DNA from: an uncultured Faecalibacterium sp.
GTDB lineage: Bacteria; Bacillota; Clostridia; Oscillospirales; Ruminococcaceae
DNA: 64,000 bases
Direction: 5' to 3'
NCBI GenBank assembly: GCA_937907025.1
Contig: CALESJ010000020.1
Span: 1-64,000 of the forward strand
Notes under the pieces: model-generated
What the model saw: only the letters and a program-made list of their open reading frames with translations
What the model was told of the DNA's origin: nothing
Databases searched by the model: none
Translations under genes and position numbers: made by a program
In this document: positions 15,306-24,420 of the stretch, in pieces
Numbering within the stretch: the first letter of the stretch is position 1
Layout: the number at the start of each line of letters is the position of its first letter

Positions 15306-16087
15306 GTGAGCACACTGTCAGTATGCATGATTGTTAAAAACGAGGCAGACATCCTGGACGAATGCCTGGAACAGGCGGCACAGTTTGCTGACGAAATCGT
15401 GGTGGTGGATACCGGTTCCACAGACGCCACCCGGGAAATTGCCCGCCGGTACGCCTGCACGGTACGCGATTTTGCGTGGAATGGCAGCTTTGCCGATGCC
15501 CGCAACTACGCCTTTTCACTGGGGCGCTGCGACTATCTGCTGTCCGTGGATGCGGACGAGCGGTTCTCTGCGGACACCCCCTCCGGCAGATGCCGGACCT
15601 GAAGCAGCGGATGACCGGCGATGTGATTCTGGTCTGGTGTGAGCGGCCGGAATTCGGTACCCGTGCGCTGCAGCCCCGGATTGCCCGGCGGACCGGGGGC
15701 CCCTACTGGGAGGGTACCGTACATGAATCCCTGCGTTTGCAGGGTACGGTGGCGGCGGCGCCGATCACGCTGCTTCACCGGCATCGCGGCCCCCTTGTGC
15801 GCGGCGAACGGGTAGAGCTGATCGACCGGCTTCCGGCCCGGGAACTGCAGACTCAGTTCTGGCTGTGCGCCAATTGCTGGCTGGACCTGGTGCTGGCGGG
15901 GGAAACCGAAAAGGCGGCCCGGCTTTTTCAATATCTGGAAAACAATCCCCAGCCCTACGAGGAAAAGAGGGACGTTTTGCGGCTTTTGCAGCAGGCGCTG
16001 CAAACCCGGAACCGAACCAGAGAGGCCGGGCAGCTGCTGGGGCTTTCTTTGCGGGCACTGGCTCGCCAGCGCCGGGAAAGGAGCTGA
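15306..16087 (+). pseudogene. SunS-like family-2 glycosyltransferase, interrupted by a frameshift
   Basis: The start is GTG 15306, twelve bases after AGGAGG, giving VSTLSVCMIVKNEADILDECL. The GT-A core follows: EIVVVDTGSTDATREIA binds the nucleotide sugar, NYAFSLGRCDYLLSVDADERF carries the DxD. The frame then stops at 15602. From about 15585 a second frame continues the family pattern, PLRQMPDLKQRMTGDVILVW and on to 16087. One C missing from the CCCCC run in GACACCCCCTCC restores a protein of about 260 residues. It has a short helical, TPR-like C-terminus. It could be a true mutation, an assembly error or a slippage switch. It lies four bases before the second glycosyltransferase. Confidence 0.75.
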
Positions 16088-16091
16088 GCCC

Positions 16092-17210
16092 ATGGCCAGT
16101 TTGAGTGTGTGCATGATTGTCCGGGATGAGGAACCGGTCATCGGGCGGTGCCTCTCTGCGGTTGCGGTCTTTGCGGACGAGATCATCGTGCTGGACACCG
16201 GTTCCCGGGACCGGACGGCGGAAATTGCCCGGACCTATACGGACCGGGTGTTCAGCGAGCCATGGCAGGATGATTTCGCGGCGGCCCGCAACGCATCCTA
16301 CCGCAAGGCCCGCTGCGACTATGTCATGTGGATGGACGCGGACGATGTCGTGCGGCCCGAACAGGCACAGCTTCTGCGTCGGCGGATGGACGCCCTGCCG
16401 GACACGGTGGACGGGGTGCTGCTCCCCTATGCTGTACACGAGCCGGGAAGGGCAGAGGTATTTGATTCCTATCTGCTGCGGGACCGCATCCTTCGCCGCA
16501 GCCTGCACCCGGTTTGGGAAAATGCCGTGCACGAAGCGATTTCCCTGGACCCGGACTGGCAGCTGGAAATCTGGCGGGATATTCCCGTTTATCACGACAA
16601 GCTGGTGGTGAACGAGGAGGGCCGCAATCTGCGGATTTTTGAAACGCAGATGGCCCGGGGATGGGTGCTGGACAACTTCAGCGCAGGCTATTACTGCCGG
16701 GAGCTCTTCCTGGCAGGGCAGCATGAGCAGGCCGTGCGCGTGTTTGAAAAACTCGTTGATTCAGGGGCGGAGGATTTCATTGTGTACAACGCCCTGCAAT
16801 ATTATATTTCGTCCATGGAAACGCTCAAGCGTTACCGGCAGCTGGCGGACACCTTGTTGGACTATGTGCAGCGCTGGGGCGAAACAGAGTTGGTCTGCTG
16901 CGAGCTGGGCCGCTGCTTTCTGAAAGAAAAGGACTGGAATACTGCGGAGCACTGGTATCAACGAGCACTGGCCGTGAAGCTGGATGACACCGACTTGAAG
17001 ATTCATTGCCGGGCCTGGAATACCGTGGTGCCCTGGGTGCAGCTGGCCAGGATTTCGCTGAAAAAACGGCAGCCAGACCAGGCGCAGGTATACTTGGACC
17101 AGGCCAAGCGCCTGGCCGGCAACGATAAAATGGTGCTTCTTGTCCAGCTGATGGTGGAGCGCCAAAAGGCTGGACAGGCGGAGCAAAAAGCAGTATATTA
17201 TAAGGGTTAG
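16092..17210 (+). CDS. family-2 glycosyltransferase with TPR-like C-terminus (SunS-like)
   Basis: 372 residues. AAAGGAG lies nine bases upstream of the ATG. GT-A domain at 1-200: SLSVCMIVRDEEPVIGRC, then IIVLDTGSRDRTAEIAR, then CDYVMWMDADDVV with the metal-binding DAD. NAVHEAI and PVYHDKLVVNEEGRN follow the acceptor-site pattern of this subfamily. Residues about 205-360 are paired helices (AGQHEQAVRVFEKLVDSG, LKEKDWNTAEHWYQRAL), a TPR-like region. GT-A plus TPR is the build of SunS, the S-glycosyltransferase of sublancin (known), but many Firmicutes proteins of this type glycosylate other targets. It is 13 bases before a leader-peptide gene, so that peptide is the obvious candidate acceptor. 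Confidence 0.85.
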   Translation: MASLSVCMIVRDEEPVIGRCLSAVAVFADEIIVLDTGSRDRTAEIARTYTDRVFSEPWQDDFAAARNASYRKARCDYVMWMDADDVVRPEQAQLLRRRMDALPDTVDGVLLPYAVHEPGRAEVFDSYLLRDRILRRSLHPVWENAVHEAISLDPDWQLEIWRDIPVYHDKLVVNEEGRNLRIFETQMARGWVLDNFSAGYYCRELFLAGQHEQAVRVFEKLVDSGAEDFIVYNALQYYISSMETLKRYRQLADTLLDYVQRWGETELVCCELGRCFLKEKDWNTAEHWYQRALAVKLDDTDLKIHCRAWNTVVPWVQLARISLKKRQPDQAQVYLDQAKRLAGNDKMVLLVQLMVERQKAGQAEQKAVYYKG

Positions 17211-17223
17211 GAGGTCGATTTAT

Positions 17224-17472
17224 ATGAATGAATTGATCAAAAAAGTACTTGCGTCCGACGAAAACGCATTAAATTCCATAGATACCTTTGCAGGTGCCGC
17301 CCGCAAACTGGGGTATACCCAGCAGGAGATTGATGCGGCGCTGGATCAGCTGGACGACTTTCCTCTGGACGACGACCAGCTGGAGGACATCGCCGGTGGT
17401 TTTGCCACCGTGAAGGCCCCGTGCGTGAACACGACGAAGCCCAAACAGTATACACCGACGCCTCTTATCTGA
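17224..17472 (+). CDS. double-glycine leader peptide, candidate glycosylated RiPP precursor
   Basis: 82 residues, with TTAGGAGG 9-10 bases upstream. Residues 1-59 form an acidic, helical leader resembling Nif11/bacteriocin leaders (LASDENALNS, YTQQEIDAALDQLDDF) and ending DDQLEDIAGG, the classic recognition and cleavage site of C39 peptidase transporters. The proposed 23-residue core starts FATVKAPCVNTTKPK and ends TPTPLI. It has one Cys (residue 67), five Thr and four Pro, and no Ser. A single Cys and clustered Thr make thiol or hydroxyl glycosylation by the adjacent enzyme plausible. No C39 transporter or immunity gene is in the window. The leader call rests on motif recognition; the modification is inferred. 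Confidence 0.7.
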   Translation: MNELIKKVLASDENALNSIDTFAGAARKLGYTQQEIDAALDQLDDFPLDDDQLEDIAGGFATVKAPCVNTTKPKQYTPTPLI

Positions 17473-17510
17473 GGAAGCCTGCACCAAGGTGCCGTCGGCT
17501 GACAAAGAAC

Positions 17511-17553
17511 AAAAGATCCGGGTGGTCCCGTAAGGGGCCGCCCGGATCTTTTT
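17511..17553 (+). terminator. strong terminator of the peptide locus
   Basis: AAAGATCCGGGTGGTCCC pairs with GGGGCCGCCCGGATCTTT around GTAA, followed by a T-run. It closes the plus-strand unit before the convergent GH43 gene. Confidence 0.85.
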
Positions 17554-17630
17554 GCATCATAATGAATTCTCAGTGAATGGGTGCCGGGCCTTTGGCAAAG
17601 GCCGGCCAAGCTCCCGAAAACATGCCACTC

Positions 17631-19232
17631 TTATCCTTGATATTCCTTATAAATAAAATATCCGAAGTCCGCGTAACTGCGGTGAGCGTCCATATCCTGG
17701 GCACAAATACCCACCATGGCCCCGGTGAAGGCGCAGCGACTGCGGCGGGTTTCCACATAATCGTCGCTGAGATGATCGGCGGGCTGCACCTCCCCCAGCG
17801 GCTGCCAGCCATCGCCCGTGTCGTAGAAGAACCTGGCTTCTGCGCCATCCACTTCCGCCTTCAGCTTCACTTTTCCAGCCGGCAAGGGAGTTGCCTTGCT
17901 ACCGTAGGAAAAATCCTTGAAGTCGCAGCGAAGGATACGCAGAACACGGCATTCCTGTTCTTCGTCCCAGGTCATATAGGCATAGATCCAGTTGCAGGTA
18001 TCGTAGAACAACACCAGACCAGCCACCTGCTGGAAGCTTTCGGGGGCGAAATCCAGTTTTGTTTCGGCGGTAAAGCGGAAACTCTGCCAGCGCCGGGCAA
18101 ACAAAGTCTGTTTGTGATGGCTGGACAAGCTCTGGCCACCGTACAGCCGCAGCCAGCCCGGACGGGCAGTGAGGCTGTAATCCGTTTCCGCTTCCAAGGG
18201 GGTGCGCAGGGTCTTGAAGCTGGGCGGCAAGGGCGTTTCCGGGGCGAAATGCACCTCTTCGCTGTGATCCAGGACCTGCACCACATTTCCTGCCGCCTTG
18301 GGTACCGGCACTTCCAAGTCGGGGTGGAAGGTTCCATTGACCAGCCTGGGCCAGCCGTCCACCCACTCGATTTTTTGCAGCGCAGTTTCCCGGCCCAGGG
18401 TACAATGTCCGCGCCGGGTCAGCGGCCGGGCACAGATATGGGTGATGTACCACTCCTCCCCGATGGGCACAAAGCAGGCGTGACCGCTCTTTTGCAGCGG
18501 ATTGTCCGGGTCGTCCCGTGCTGTGAGCAGCGGGAAAAAGGGAGAATCCTCCCAGGGGCCCTGCAGGCTCTTGGCCCGGGCCACGGTAGCGGCATGGTCG
18601 TACCCGGTGCCGCCTGCGGCACAGAGCAAATAATAATAGCCGTCCTTTTTCAGAATCTGCGGACCTTCGCACACGCCCAGGGAAGTGCCCCGGTAAAAGT
18701 GGGAGCGCTTGCCCACCAGCTGCCGGGTCTTGATGTCAAATTTCTGAATGACCGTACCCGCAAAGCCGGGATTTTCCAGCCGCCAGTCAAACAACATGTT
18801 CAGGAAATAATGCCGGCCGTCGTCATCGTGGAACAGTGCCGGGTCAAAGCCGCTGGCTGTGACCCGGGTGGGGGCGCTCCAGGGACCGGTGACGGATGGG
18901 GCGGTGATGACATAGTTCAGCGTATCCTTGAAAGCGGTGCTGCTCTTCACATCGGTGTAAACCAGCCAGAACAATCCTTCCGAATAGGAAAGATGGGGGG
19001 CCCACAGGCTGCCGGAATTGTAATTGCCCAGCATCTCACTGGGGACCATCTCCCGCCGGGCGATGGGAGCGGCCACCCATTTCCAGTTTGCCAGATCCCG
19101 GGAATGGTAGATTTCGATACCCGGCCACCATTCAAAGGTGGAAGTGGCAATATAGTAATCCTGCCCTACCTGCACCGCGCTGGCATCGGGAGAGAATCCC
19201 GGCAGGATGGGGTTGCGTATCATGTTTTCCAT
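17631..19232 (-). CDS. GH43 beta-xylosidase/arabinosidase with C-terminal beta-sandwich
   Basis: 533 residues, the usual length for XynB-type GH43 enzymes. NPILPGFSPDAS contains the catalytic base Asp, GFDPALFHDDDG the pKa-modulating Asp, and SLGVCEGPQILKKDGYYYL the general acid Glu. Residues from about 330 form the DUF1349-like sandwich that completes the active site. No signal peptide, so it acts on imported xylo- or arabino-oligosaccharides. The ribosome binding site GAGGTG overlaps the end of the alpha-galactosidase gene (5-base gap), so the two are co-transcribed. Confidence 0.92.
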   Translation of the reverse strand: MENMIRNPILPGFSPDASAVQVGQDYYIATSTFEWWPGIEIYHSRDLANWKWVAAPIARREMVPSEMLGNYNSGSLWAPHLSYSEGLFWLVYTDVKSSTAFKDTLNYVITAPSVTGPWSAPTRVTASGFDPALFHDDDGRHYFLNMLFDWRLENPGFAGTVIQKFDIKTRQLVGKRSHFYRGTSLGVCEGPQILKKDGYYYLLCAAGGTGYDHAATVARAKSLQGPWEDSPFFPLLTARDDPDNPLQKSGHACFVPIGEEWYITHICARPLTRRGHCTLGRETALQKIEWVDGWPRLVNGTFHPDLEVPVPKAAGNVVQVLDHSEEVHFAPETPLPPSFKTLRTPLEAETDYSLTARPGWLRLYGGQSLSSHHKQTLFARRWQSFRFTAETKLDFAPESFQQVAGLVLFYDTCNWIYAYMTWDEEQECRVLRILRCDFKDFSYGSKATPLPAGKVKLKAEVDGAEARFFYDTGDGWQPLGEVQPADHLSDDYVETRRSRCAFTGAMVGICAQDMDAHRSYADFGYFIYKEYQG

Positions 19233-19237
19233 GGGTA

Positions 19238-21325
19238 TTACACCTCGTTTTCCAGCAAAATAGCGGCAGCGTCAAAGTCTTGCAAGCCGGCCACACACAA
19301 AGCATTTGTTTGTGTCACGGTCAGGCCGCCGCGGGCAAAAGCAGCGGCAATCCGTCCGGTCACGGGCAGGGTGATTTGCTGCGGCGCGTTGCCGAAGGTA
19401 TGCAGCACCACCAGTGTTTGCTTTTTCCCTTTGCGCACCATGGCCTGCCAGCCTTGGGGCGCCCGGTAACTGAGCACCGGCGGGCCAAAGCGATGACTGG
19501 TGCCCCGGTCAATGATCGGGGCAGCCTGGGCATAGAAACGGATGCCCTCCTCTATGACGGCCCACTGTTCTAGCGAAAGGGCATCCGGTTCGCCGGAAAA
19601 GCACAACCGCCCCAGCAAACCGCTGCAAATCTGGTAATACAGCTTTTGAATGGATTGTCCCGCCTTGACCACCGCCCAGATCTGGCTTTGCCGCGGCAGG
19701 ATCATCCGGTGCATGTTGGCGGCAATGATGGGAATCTCGTCACATTCGTGGGCGTCGGAGAAGCTGGCCATGCAGGCCAGTTCGGTGAAGCTATGACAGA
19801 GCCGGTGTCCACCCGAAGCGCAGAGTTCCAGCACCAGGTCCGGCAGTTCCCGGCGGATGCGGGCAAAGAAGGCGCGGCTGGCTTTGATCTGCTGCCGCAG
19901 GCCTTCCCCCAGGCTTTCCTCTCCGTCGCACCCCAGGCCGATGGTTTCGTTGTAATCCACCTTCAGGTAGTCCAGTCGGTTTTCCCGCAGGAAATCAATC
20001 ACTTTTCCGGCCAGATATTCCTGTACTTCCGGTTTGCGCATATCCCAAAACCGGCGATCCCCTGCCGTAATGGGAACGGCATTCCGTTTCAGCAGCCATT
20101 CCGTATGATTGAAACAGTCCGGTTCATCCCGACCGGCCATCTCAAATTCAAACCAGATGCCCGCTTTCATGCCGGCATCGTGGATGGCCTGCACCACCGG
20201 TTTCAGCCCATGAGGGAATGCTTTGCGGCTGACTTCCCACTCGCCCAAACGGTTGGCATCCTCAAAGGATTCATCATCATACCAACCCGCATCGATGACA
20301 TAGCAGCCCAGCCGTCTGCCCTTCAATGCACGGATGTGCCGCAGGACGGTTTCTTCGGTGGGGCGTCCCCAGGTGGAGCAGAACTCATTGAAAAGGACTG
20401 GCATCTCCCGGTCCCAGGCAGGCAACTTGGGGTCGATACTGTGGCGAGTGTTTTCCGCCAATGCCTGTGCCGCCTCATCCACGCCGCCCCGCACCGCTGT
20501 AAGCACGGCTTTGGGTGCAGTGAAGGTTTCGCCGGGCACCAGGGTCTTGCACCAGGCACCGAATTCCCGGTCGGCCATCCCACCAGACATGGAAAGGCCA
20601 TAATCCCGGCGGTACAGTTCTATCTGCCAGCTGCTGCCCTGTGTAGTGGCGGCAGCCCAGGTCACCCTGTGTGCCGCATCTTCCACCGCGCAGAAGGGTA
20701 CAAATCCCCGCACCGGGAAACTGCCCACACTGCCGAACCGCACGCTGTTGGCAGAATACTGCTTCCAGCTGGGCTCCAGCTGCAGCTCCTCGGCGGGTTC
20801 GCTCACCAGCCGCCCTTCAGCACTCCAGGTGGAACGCATCCGGTGAATCATTATCGTGCCGGGAGCCAGACCTTGCGCGAAAGGAGAAAGGCTGCCCATG
20901 GTGAAGCTGGAGAGCATTTCCAATGTGCGGGTAACATCCCCGGTATTTTCCACCGTAACCTGCGTTTCGGCTGCAGGATTGTCTGCAAACAGGGTTAACG
21001 TATGGGTATACTGCAATCCCCTAGGGTCGGTTAGAATGGTAGAAATCACAGTTTTATCGGCTTCAGTTTGTACATTCTGACCGACATAGGTCATTGTCCG
21101 GGTGGTGGGACTGTTGCGCATGGTACGCCCGCCGCTGAAAAAAGCAGGGGCATCATCCTCCGCCAGCTTTGCCTGCACCAGGGGCTCGGCAGCGCAGTCG
21201 GCACGGCAGATTCGTTCTTCGGTACCGGCTGGCAGAAGCAGCAGTTCCACGGTACCGGCCTCGTCCCGGCGGTACACCCCTGTCAGCTTTCCTTGTGTAA
21301 AAACAGACAAAATCTCCCGTTTCAA
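19238..21325 (-). CDS. GH36 alpha-galactosidase
   Basis: 695 residues, typical for GH36. An N-terminal supersandwich precedes the barrel. CYVIDAGWYDD opens the catalytic domain, DYLKVDYNETIG holds the nucleophile Asp, and ASFSDAHECDEIP holds the acid/base Asp. Other family marks are GIWFEFEMAGRDEPDCF and GSLSPFAQ. There is no secretion signal, so it would remove alpha-galactosyl units from raffinose-type sugars or galactomannan/pectin fragments in the cytoplasm. It is the third gene of the minus-strand unit that starts at 24049. Confidence 0.92.
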   Translation of the reverse strand: MKREILSVFTQGKLTGVYRRDEAGTVELLLLPAGTEERICRADCAAEPLVQAKLAEDDAPAFFSGGRTMRNSPTTRTMTYVGQNVQTEADKTVISTILTDPRGLQYTHTLTLFADNPAAETQVTVENTGDVTRTLEMLSSFTMGSLSPFAQGLAPGTIMIHRMRSTWSAEGRLVSEPAEELQLEPSWKQYSANSVRFGSVGSFPVRGFVPFCAVEDAAHRVTWAAATTQGSSWQIELYRRDYGLSMSGGMADREFGAWCKTLVPGETFTAPKAVLTAVRGGVDEAAQALAENTRHSIDPKLPAWDREMPVLFNEFCSTWGRPTEETVLRHIRALKGRRLGCYVIDAGWYDDESFEDANRLGEWEVSRKAFPHGLKPVVQAIHDAGMKAGIWFEFEMAGRDEPDCFNHTEWLLKRNAVPITAGDRRFWDMRKPEVQEYLAGKVIDFLRENRLDYLKVDYNETIGLGCDGEESLGEGLRQQIKASRAFFARIRRELPDLVLELCASGGHRLCHSFTELACMASFSDAHECDEIPIIAANMHRMILPRQSQIWAVVKAGQSIQKLYYQICSGLLGRLCFSGEPDALSLEQWAVIEEGIRFYAQAAPIIDRGTSHRFGPPVLSYRAPQGWQAMVRKGKKQTLVVLHTFGNAPQQITLPVTGRIAAAFARGGLTVTQTNALCVAGLQDFDAAAILLENEV

Positions 21326-21359
21326 GATTTTTCACTCCCTCTCAGACAAATGGTTTTGC

Positions 21360-22721
21360 TTATTTCCCCACGGAAAAAACATGGGGTTCCTGCTCTTCAC
21401 ATCCCTGACGCAAAATAGCCGGGCGCGGGTCTGGGTGCACAAGAGAAAAGTGCAGTCCGTCCATTACCAGCCCCCGGATATTCCGCAGGTCCATATGGGT
21501 GGTACGGCTCCAGTCCGGCCAGTAATTTTCACTGCCGGGGCCATAAGGAGTCAGAAGCCGGTCCGGCACTTCGGGATAGTTCTCCGGCAGGCTGCCAGGG
21601 CCCGTACCGCCAATGGCGATGTAGCGAAAATCCCGTATGCACACATCCTCGATGGGGTGCCGGGCGTTGGCGTCAAACCGGCATCCGCCAAAAGAGGGGC
21701 TGCCCATGACATCGTTGCCCAGACGCCGTTGGGGCCGGGACATGATTTCCTCATCCACCGCCGTGATACCTTCAAAGCGCAGCCGGGCAATCCGACCAAT
21801 GGCAGGAATGTGGTCCAGTTCCACGCTGCTGCCCAGATCATCCGGCCGGAACCGGTTGTTCAACAGCACGAACAAGGGGCGCCGGACGTTGTGCATGACA
21901 ATGTTCTGCACCAGCACATCGGTGATGGAACCGCCCTCACTGCATTCTATCTTGATGCCTTCCCGCCAGACATTGTGCATCGTACAGTTGGAGATGACCA
22001 CACCCGAGATATCCCCGATGGATTTCAAGCCGATGCGGATACCGGCACACAGGGAAGTAAAGGAACAGTCCGAAATATGCACATCCTGTACAGACCGTCC
22101 GCTGGATTGCAGGCAGAGGTTGTCATCGGTCCCGTCTATATGGCAGCCGCGCACATAGACGTGGCTGCAGCCGTCAAAATCCAGTCCGTCCCCGTTATAG
22201 TTGGTATGGTTTTCGATGTACAGATCCGTGGTATGGATGAAATCGCTGTCCAGAAAAGCAGTGGTCCAGGCCGCCGCATTGACCAGATTCAGATTCTGCA
22301 GCCGGACATGCTTACAGCGCAGCATCCGCAGCATCATGGGCCGGGCGCTGTCCCCTTTATTGGGGAATTGCTCCGCATTTCCGTCAATGGTTCCACCGCC
22401 CTGCAACAAGATATGTACCGCATCCTCAGCGTACAAAAAGCACCTGTCCAGTTCGGGCTCATTGCGGTACCGATTATGGTGGGTATCCAAAGTATAATCC
22501 TCAATGTCCGGACTGGCCAGCAAAACGGCCCCGGGGGCAATCTTCAGAGTGAGGTTACTTTTCAGGTACAGGGTGCCGCAGCAGAAGCTTCCCCCCGCCA
22601 GCCGGACAACTCCGCCCCGGGCCGCAGCGGTGTCGATGGCCTTCTGTACCGCAGCGGTATCTTTGGTCACGCCGTCGGCAGCGGCGCCGAAATCACGCGG
22701 GTCAAACACAAGCGATGACAT
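21360..22721 (-). CDS. GH28-type polygalacturonase-fold enzyme
   Basis: 453 residues of a right-handed beta-helix. The start DPRDFGAAADGVTKDTAAVQ is the pectate-lyase-like N-cap. The catalytic zone reads NYNGDGLDFDGC, then GTDDNLCLQSS with the paired Asp, then IRIG. The classical GH28 His (GHG) is not obvious, so the exact activity may differ from endo-polygalacturonase, for example an exo-acting or rhamnogalacturonan-side enzyme. No signal peptide. Placed with GH36, GH43 and GH88/105, it fits processing of pectic oligosaccharides. Confidence 0.82.
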   Translation of the reverse strand: MSSLVFDPRDFGAAADGVTKDTAAVQKAIDTAAARGGVVRLAGGSFCCGTLYLKSNLTLKIAPGAVLLASPDIEDYTLDTHHNRYRNEPELDRCFLYAEDAVHILLQGGGTIDGNAEQFPNKGDSARPMMLRMLRCKHVRLQNLNLVNAAAWTTAFLDSDFIHTTDLYIENHTNYNGDGLDFDGCSHVYVRGCHIDGTDDNLCLQSSGRSVQDVHISDCSFTSLCAGIRIGLKSIGDISGVVISNCTMHNVWREGIKIECSEGGSITDVLVQNIVMHNVRRPLFVLLNNRFRPDDLGSSVELDHIPAIGRIARLRFEGITAVDEEIMSRPQRRLGNDVMGSPSFGGCRFDANARHPIEDVCIRDFRYIAIGGTGPGSLPENYPEVPDRLLTPYGPGSENYWPDWSRTTHMDLRNIRGLVMDGLHFSLVHPDPRPAILRQGCEEQEPHVFSVGK

Positions 22722-22894
22722 GAGATCCCCCCAAAGCAGTCAGTTTTTACAGGGGAGCCAGCGGCACCACCGCCCAGAGCGCCAAGTGCAACCGCTCCTG
22801 CAGGCCTTTGCCAGCCTCCCATACAAACCGGGAAAGGTGTGCCGTTGCTCTCAAAATCGGCCTTTATCAGAATTTGGAACATACGCCTTTCTTC

Positions 22895-24049
22895 TTACCA
22901 CAGATAGATTCCCTCGCCGGTGAGTTTCAGCAGCGCTTCAAAGAAATAGTAGTCACCGTAGGTGAAATTGATATTGTGCTCCTTGCCGTGGTAATCGGCA
23001 GAGCAGTTCTGCAGCCATCCATCCCGGGTTTCGTCCCAGTCGGCGGTGTCATCCAGACGGTGCAGCATCTTCAGGGCGGGAGCCAGATACTGTTCCCGCT
23101 TGTCCGGTACCAGTTCCGCCAGCTCGATCAGGCCGCAGGCGGCCACGGCGGCAGCGATGTCATCATACCAGCGGGGTTCTTCCGGCTGGCAGAAGTCCAC
23201 CGGGATGGCCCCGTTTTCGGGGATATGTGCCATGAAATAGGCGGCGATCTTTTCCGCCATGGCCAGATACCGCACCGCGCCGGTGTGCTTGTAACTCATC
23301 ACAAAGCCATACAGCCCCCAGGCCTGGCCCCGGGTCCAGCTGGAACCCTGGGCATAGCCCTGGCCGCCGTAATCCCGCACAAACGCACCGGTTTCAGGGT
23401 CGAATTCCACAATGTGGCGCACACTGCCATCCGGCCGCACAAAGTTGGCGGCCACCGTATCGGCGTGGGTCATGGCGATTTTCTTGAACCGAGGATCTTT
23501 GGTTTCCTCGCTGGCCCAGTACAGCAAAGGAATGTTGAACATACAGTCAATGATGGCCCAGCCCCGGGTGTCGGTGTCCGGGTCCGGGAAATCGTTCCAC
23601 GCCCGGATGAAACCGGCCGGGTTGAACCGGCCCGCCAGCAGATTGGCCGCATGCAGGCCGCGGCGGCGGGCATCGCCGTCACCGGTAAGGCGGTAATCCG
23701 CCACAGCACTGGGCAGCCACATGAAGCCTGCGTCGTGGTGCAGGCCGTAATAGCTCTGGAAGCATTCGTCCAGGCGGCGCTCGGTGTAGCGGGCGATGTC
23801 CGCATAGGCTGCGTCCCCTGTCATCTTGTACCCTTGCCACAGCAGGCCGGCCCAGAACCCGTTGGTCCACCAGCACAGACCGTCCTCCGGGGTATAGGTC
23901 CCGCCGTCGGCCTTGTTGTTGTGGACGCCGTCCACGGCTCGGTTGGGAATTTTTTCGGCGCTGCGGCCGCGCACGGCCCGGAGTTTGTGTTCAAACCGCC
24001 GGGCGGTATCGGCAGCCCAGCGGGATTCGGTTTCGTTCAGATGCAGCAT
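22895..24049 (-). CDS. unsaturated uronyl hydrolase, GH88/GH105 type
   Basis: 384 residues, an (alpha/alpha)6 barrel. WWTNGFWAGLLWQGYKMTGD, then HHDAGFMWLPSAVADYRLTG with the catalytic Asp, then GWAIIDCMFNIPLLYWAS and TRGQAWGLYGF are family signatures. It hydrates the 4,5-unsaturated uronic acid left by polysaccharide lyases and releases the residue for catabolism. No signal peptide, so it acts in the cytoplasm. It is the first gene of the minus-strand glycosidase group and diverges from the ABC transporter at 24421, sharing a 371-bp regulatory region with it. The 173 bp downstream to the GH28 gene holds only a doubtful 71-codon frame. Confidence 0.88.
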   Translation of the reverse strand: MLHLNETESRWAADTARRFEHKLRAVRGRSAEKIPNRAVDGVHNNKADGGTYTPEDGLCWWTNGFWAGLLWQGYKMTGDAAYADIARYTERRLDECFQSYYGLHHDAGFMWLPSAVADYRLTGDGDARRRGLHAANLLAGRFNPAGFIRAWNDFPDPDTDTRGWAIIDCMFNIPLLYWASEETKDPRFKKIAMTHADTVAANFVRPDGSVRHIVEFDPETGAFVRDYGGQGYAQGSSWTRGQAWGLYGFVMSYKHTGAVRYLAMAEKIAAYFMAHIPENGAIPVDFCQPEEPRWYDDIAAAVAACGLIELAELVPDKREQYLAPALKMLHRLDDTADWDETRDGWLQNCSADYHGKEHNINFTYGDYYFFEALLKLTGEGIYLW

Positions 24050-24420
24050 AAAAAATTTCTCCTTTTCTTATATAGGGGGAATCCGTCGGGGCGGTGTCAC
24101 TTTAACTGTATCTTACCGTTTTGCTCAAAAGGAAAAAAGGCGGAAATTTAAGGGCAACGTGGGGATTTTGAAGGCGTTCTCTCTCTTCGGCGTCAATTTC
24201 GGGTGCTTTCTCGGCAATTTTGCTTGACCAGCGCCTTGTGCTTTGTGCATATTGCTGTATAATCATAAACGTGTGTGCTTTTTTTCGTAAAACACATTAA
24301 ATTCACCCACGTTGGTCTAAAAAAAGCGCCTGTTTCTTTGTGTGCCGATTCGGTACAATAATGACAACGAAAGGGGCTGGGCCCCAGAGAAAGCGAAAAT
24401 CAGTGTAAAGGAGAAACATC
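24050..24420 (+). promoter_or_regulatory. divergent regulatory region; plus-strand promoters at 24236-24263 and 24331-24359
   Basis: TTGTGC (24236-24241), 16 bp, TATAAT (24258-24263) is the better plus-strand promoter. TGTTTC, 17 bp, TACAAT (24354-24359) is a second possibility nearer the gene. On the minus strand TTGAGC-18-TAAAGT near 24100-24130 could drive the glycosidase group. AAAGGAG precedes ATG 24421. The response regulator encoded at 29564 is the natural candidate to bind here. Confidence 0.55.

Noticed and set aside
16092..17472. Calling the locus a glycocin cluster (sunA/sunS)
   Set aside because: The core has one Cys instead of the two disulfides of glycocins, the leader is Nif11-like, and no transporter, thioredoxin or immunity gene is present. 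Only a candidate link is reported.
17577..19469. Long plus-strand open frame of 630 codons across the GH43 gene
   Set aside because: It is the antisense shadow of a GC-rich gene; composition is His/Gly/Val/Gln-rich with no domain, while the minus strand holds complete GH43 motifs.
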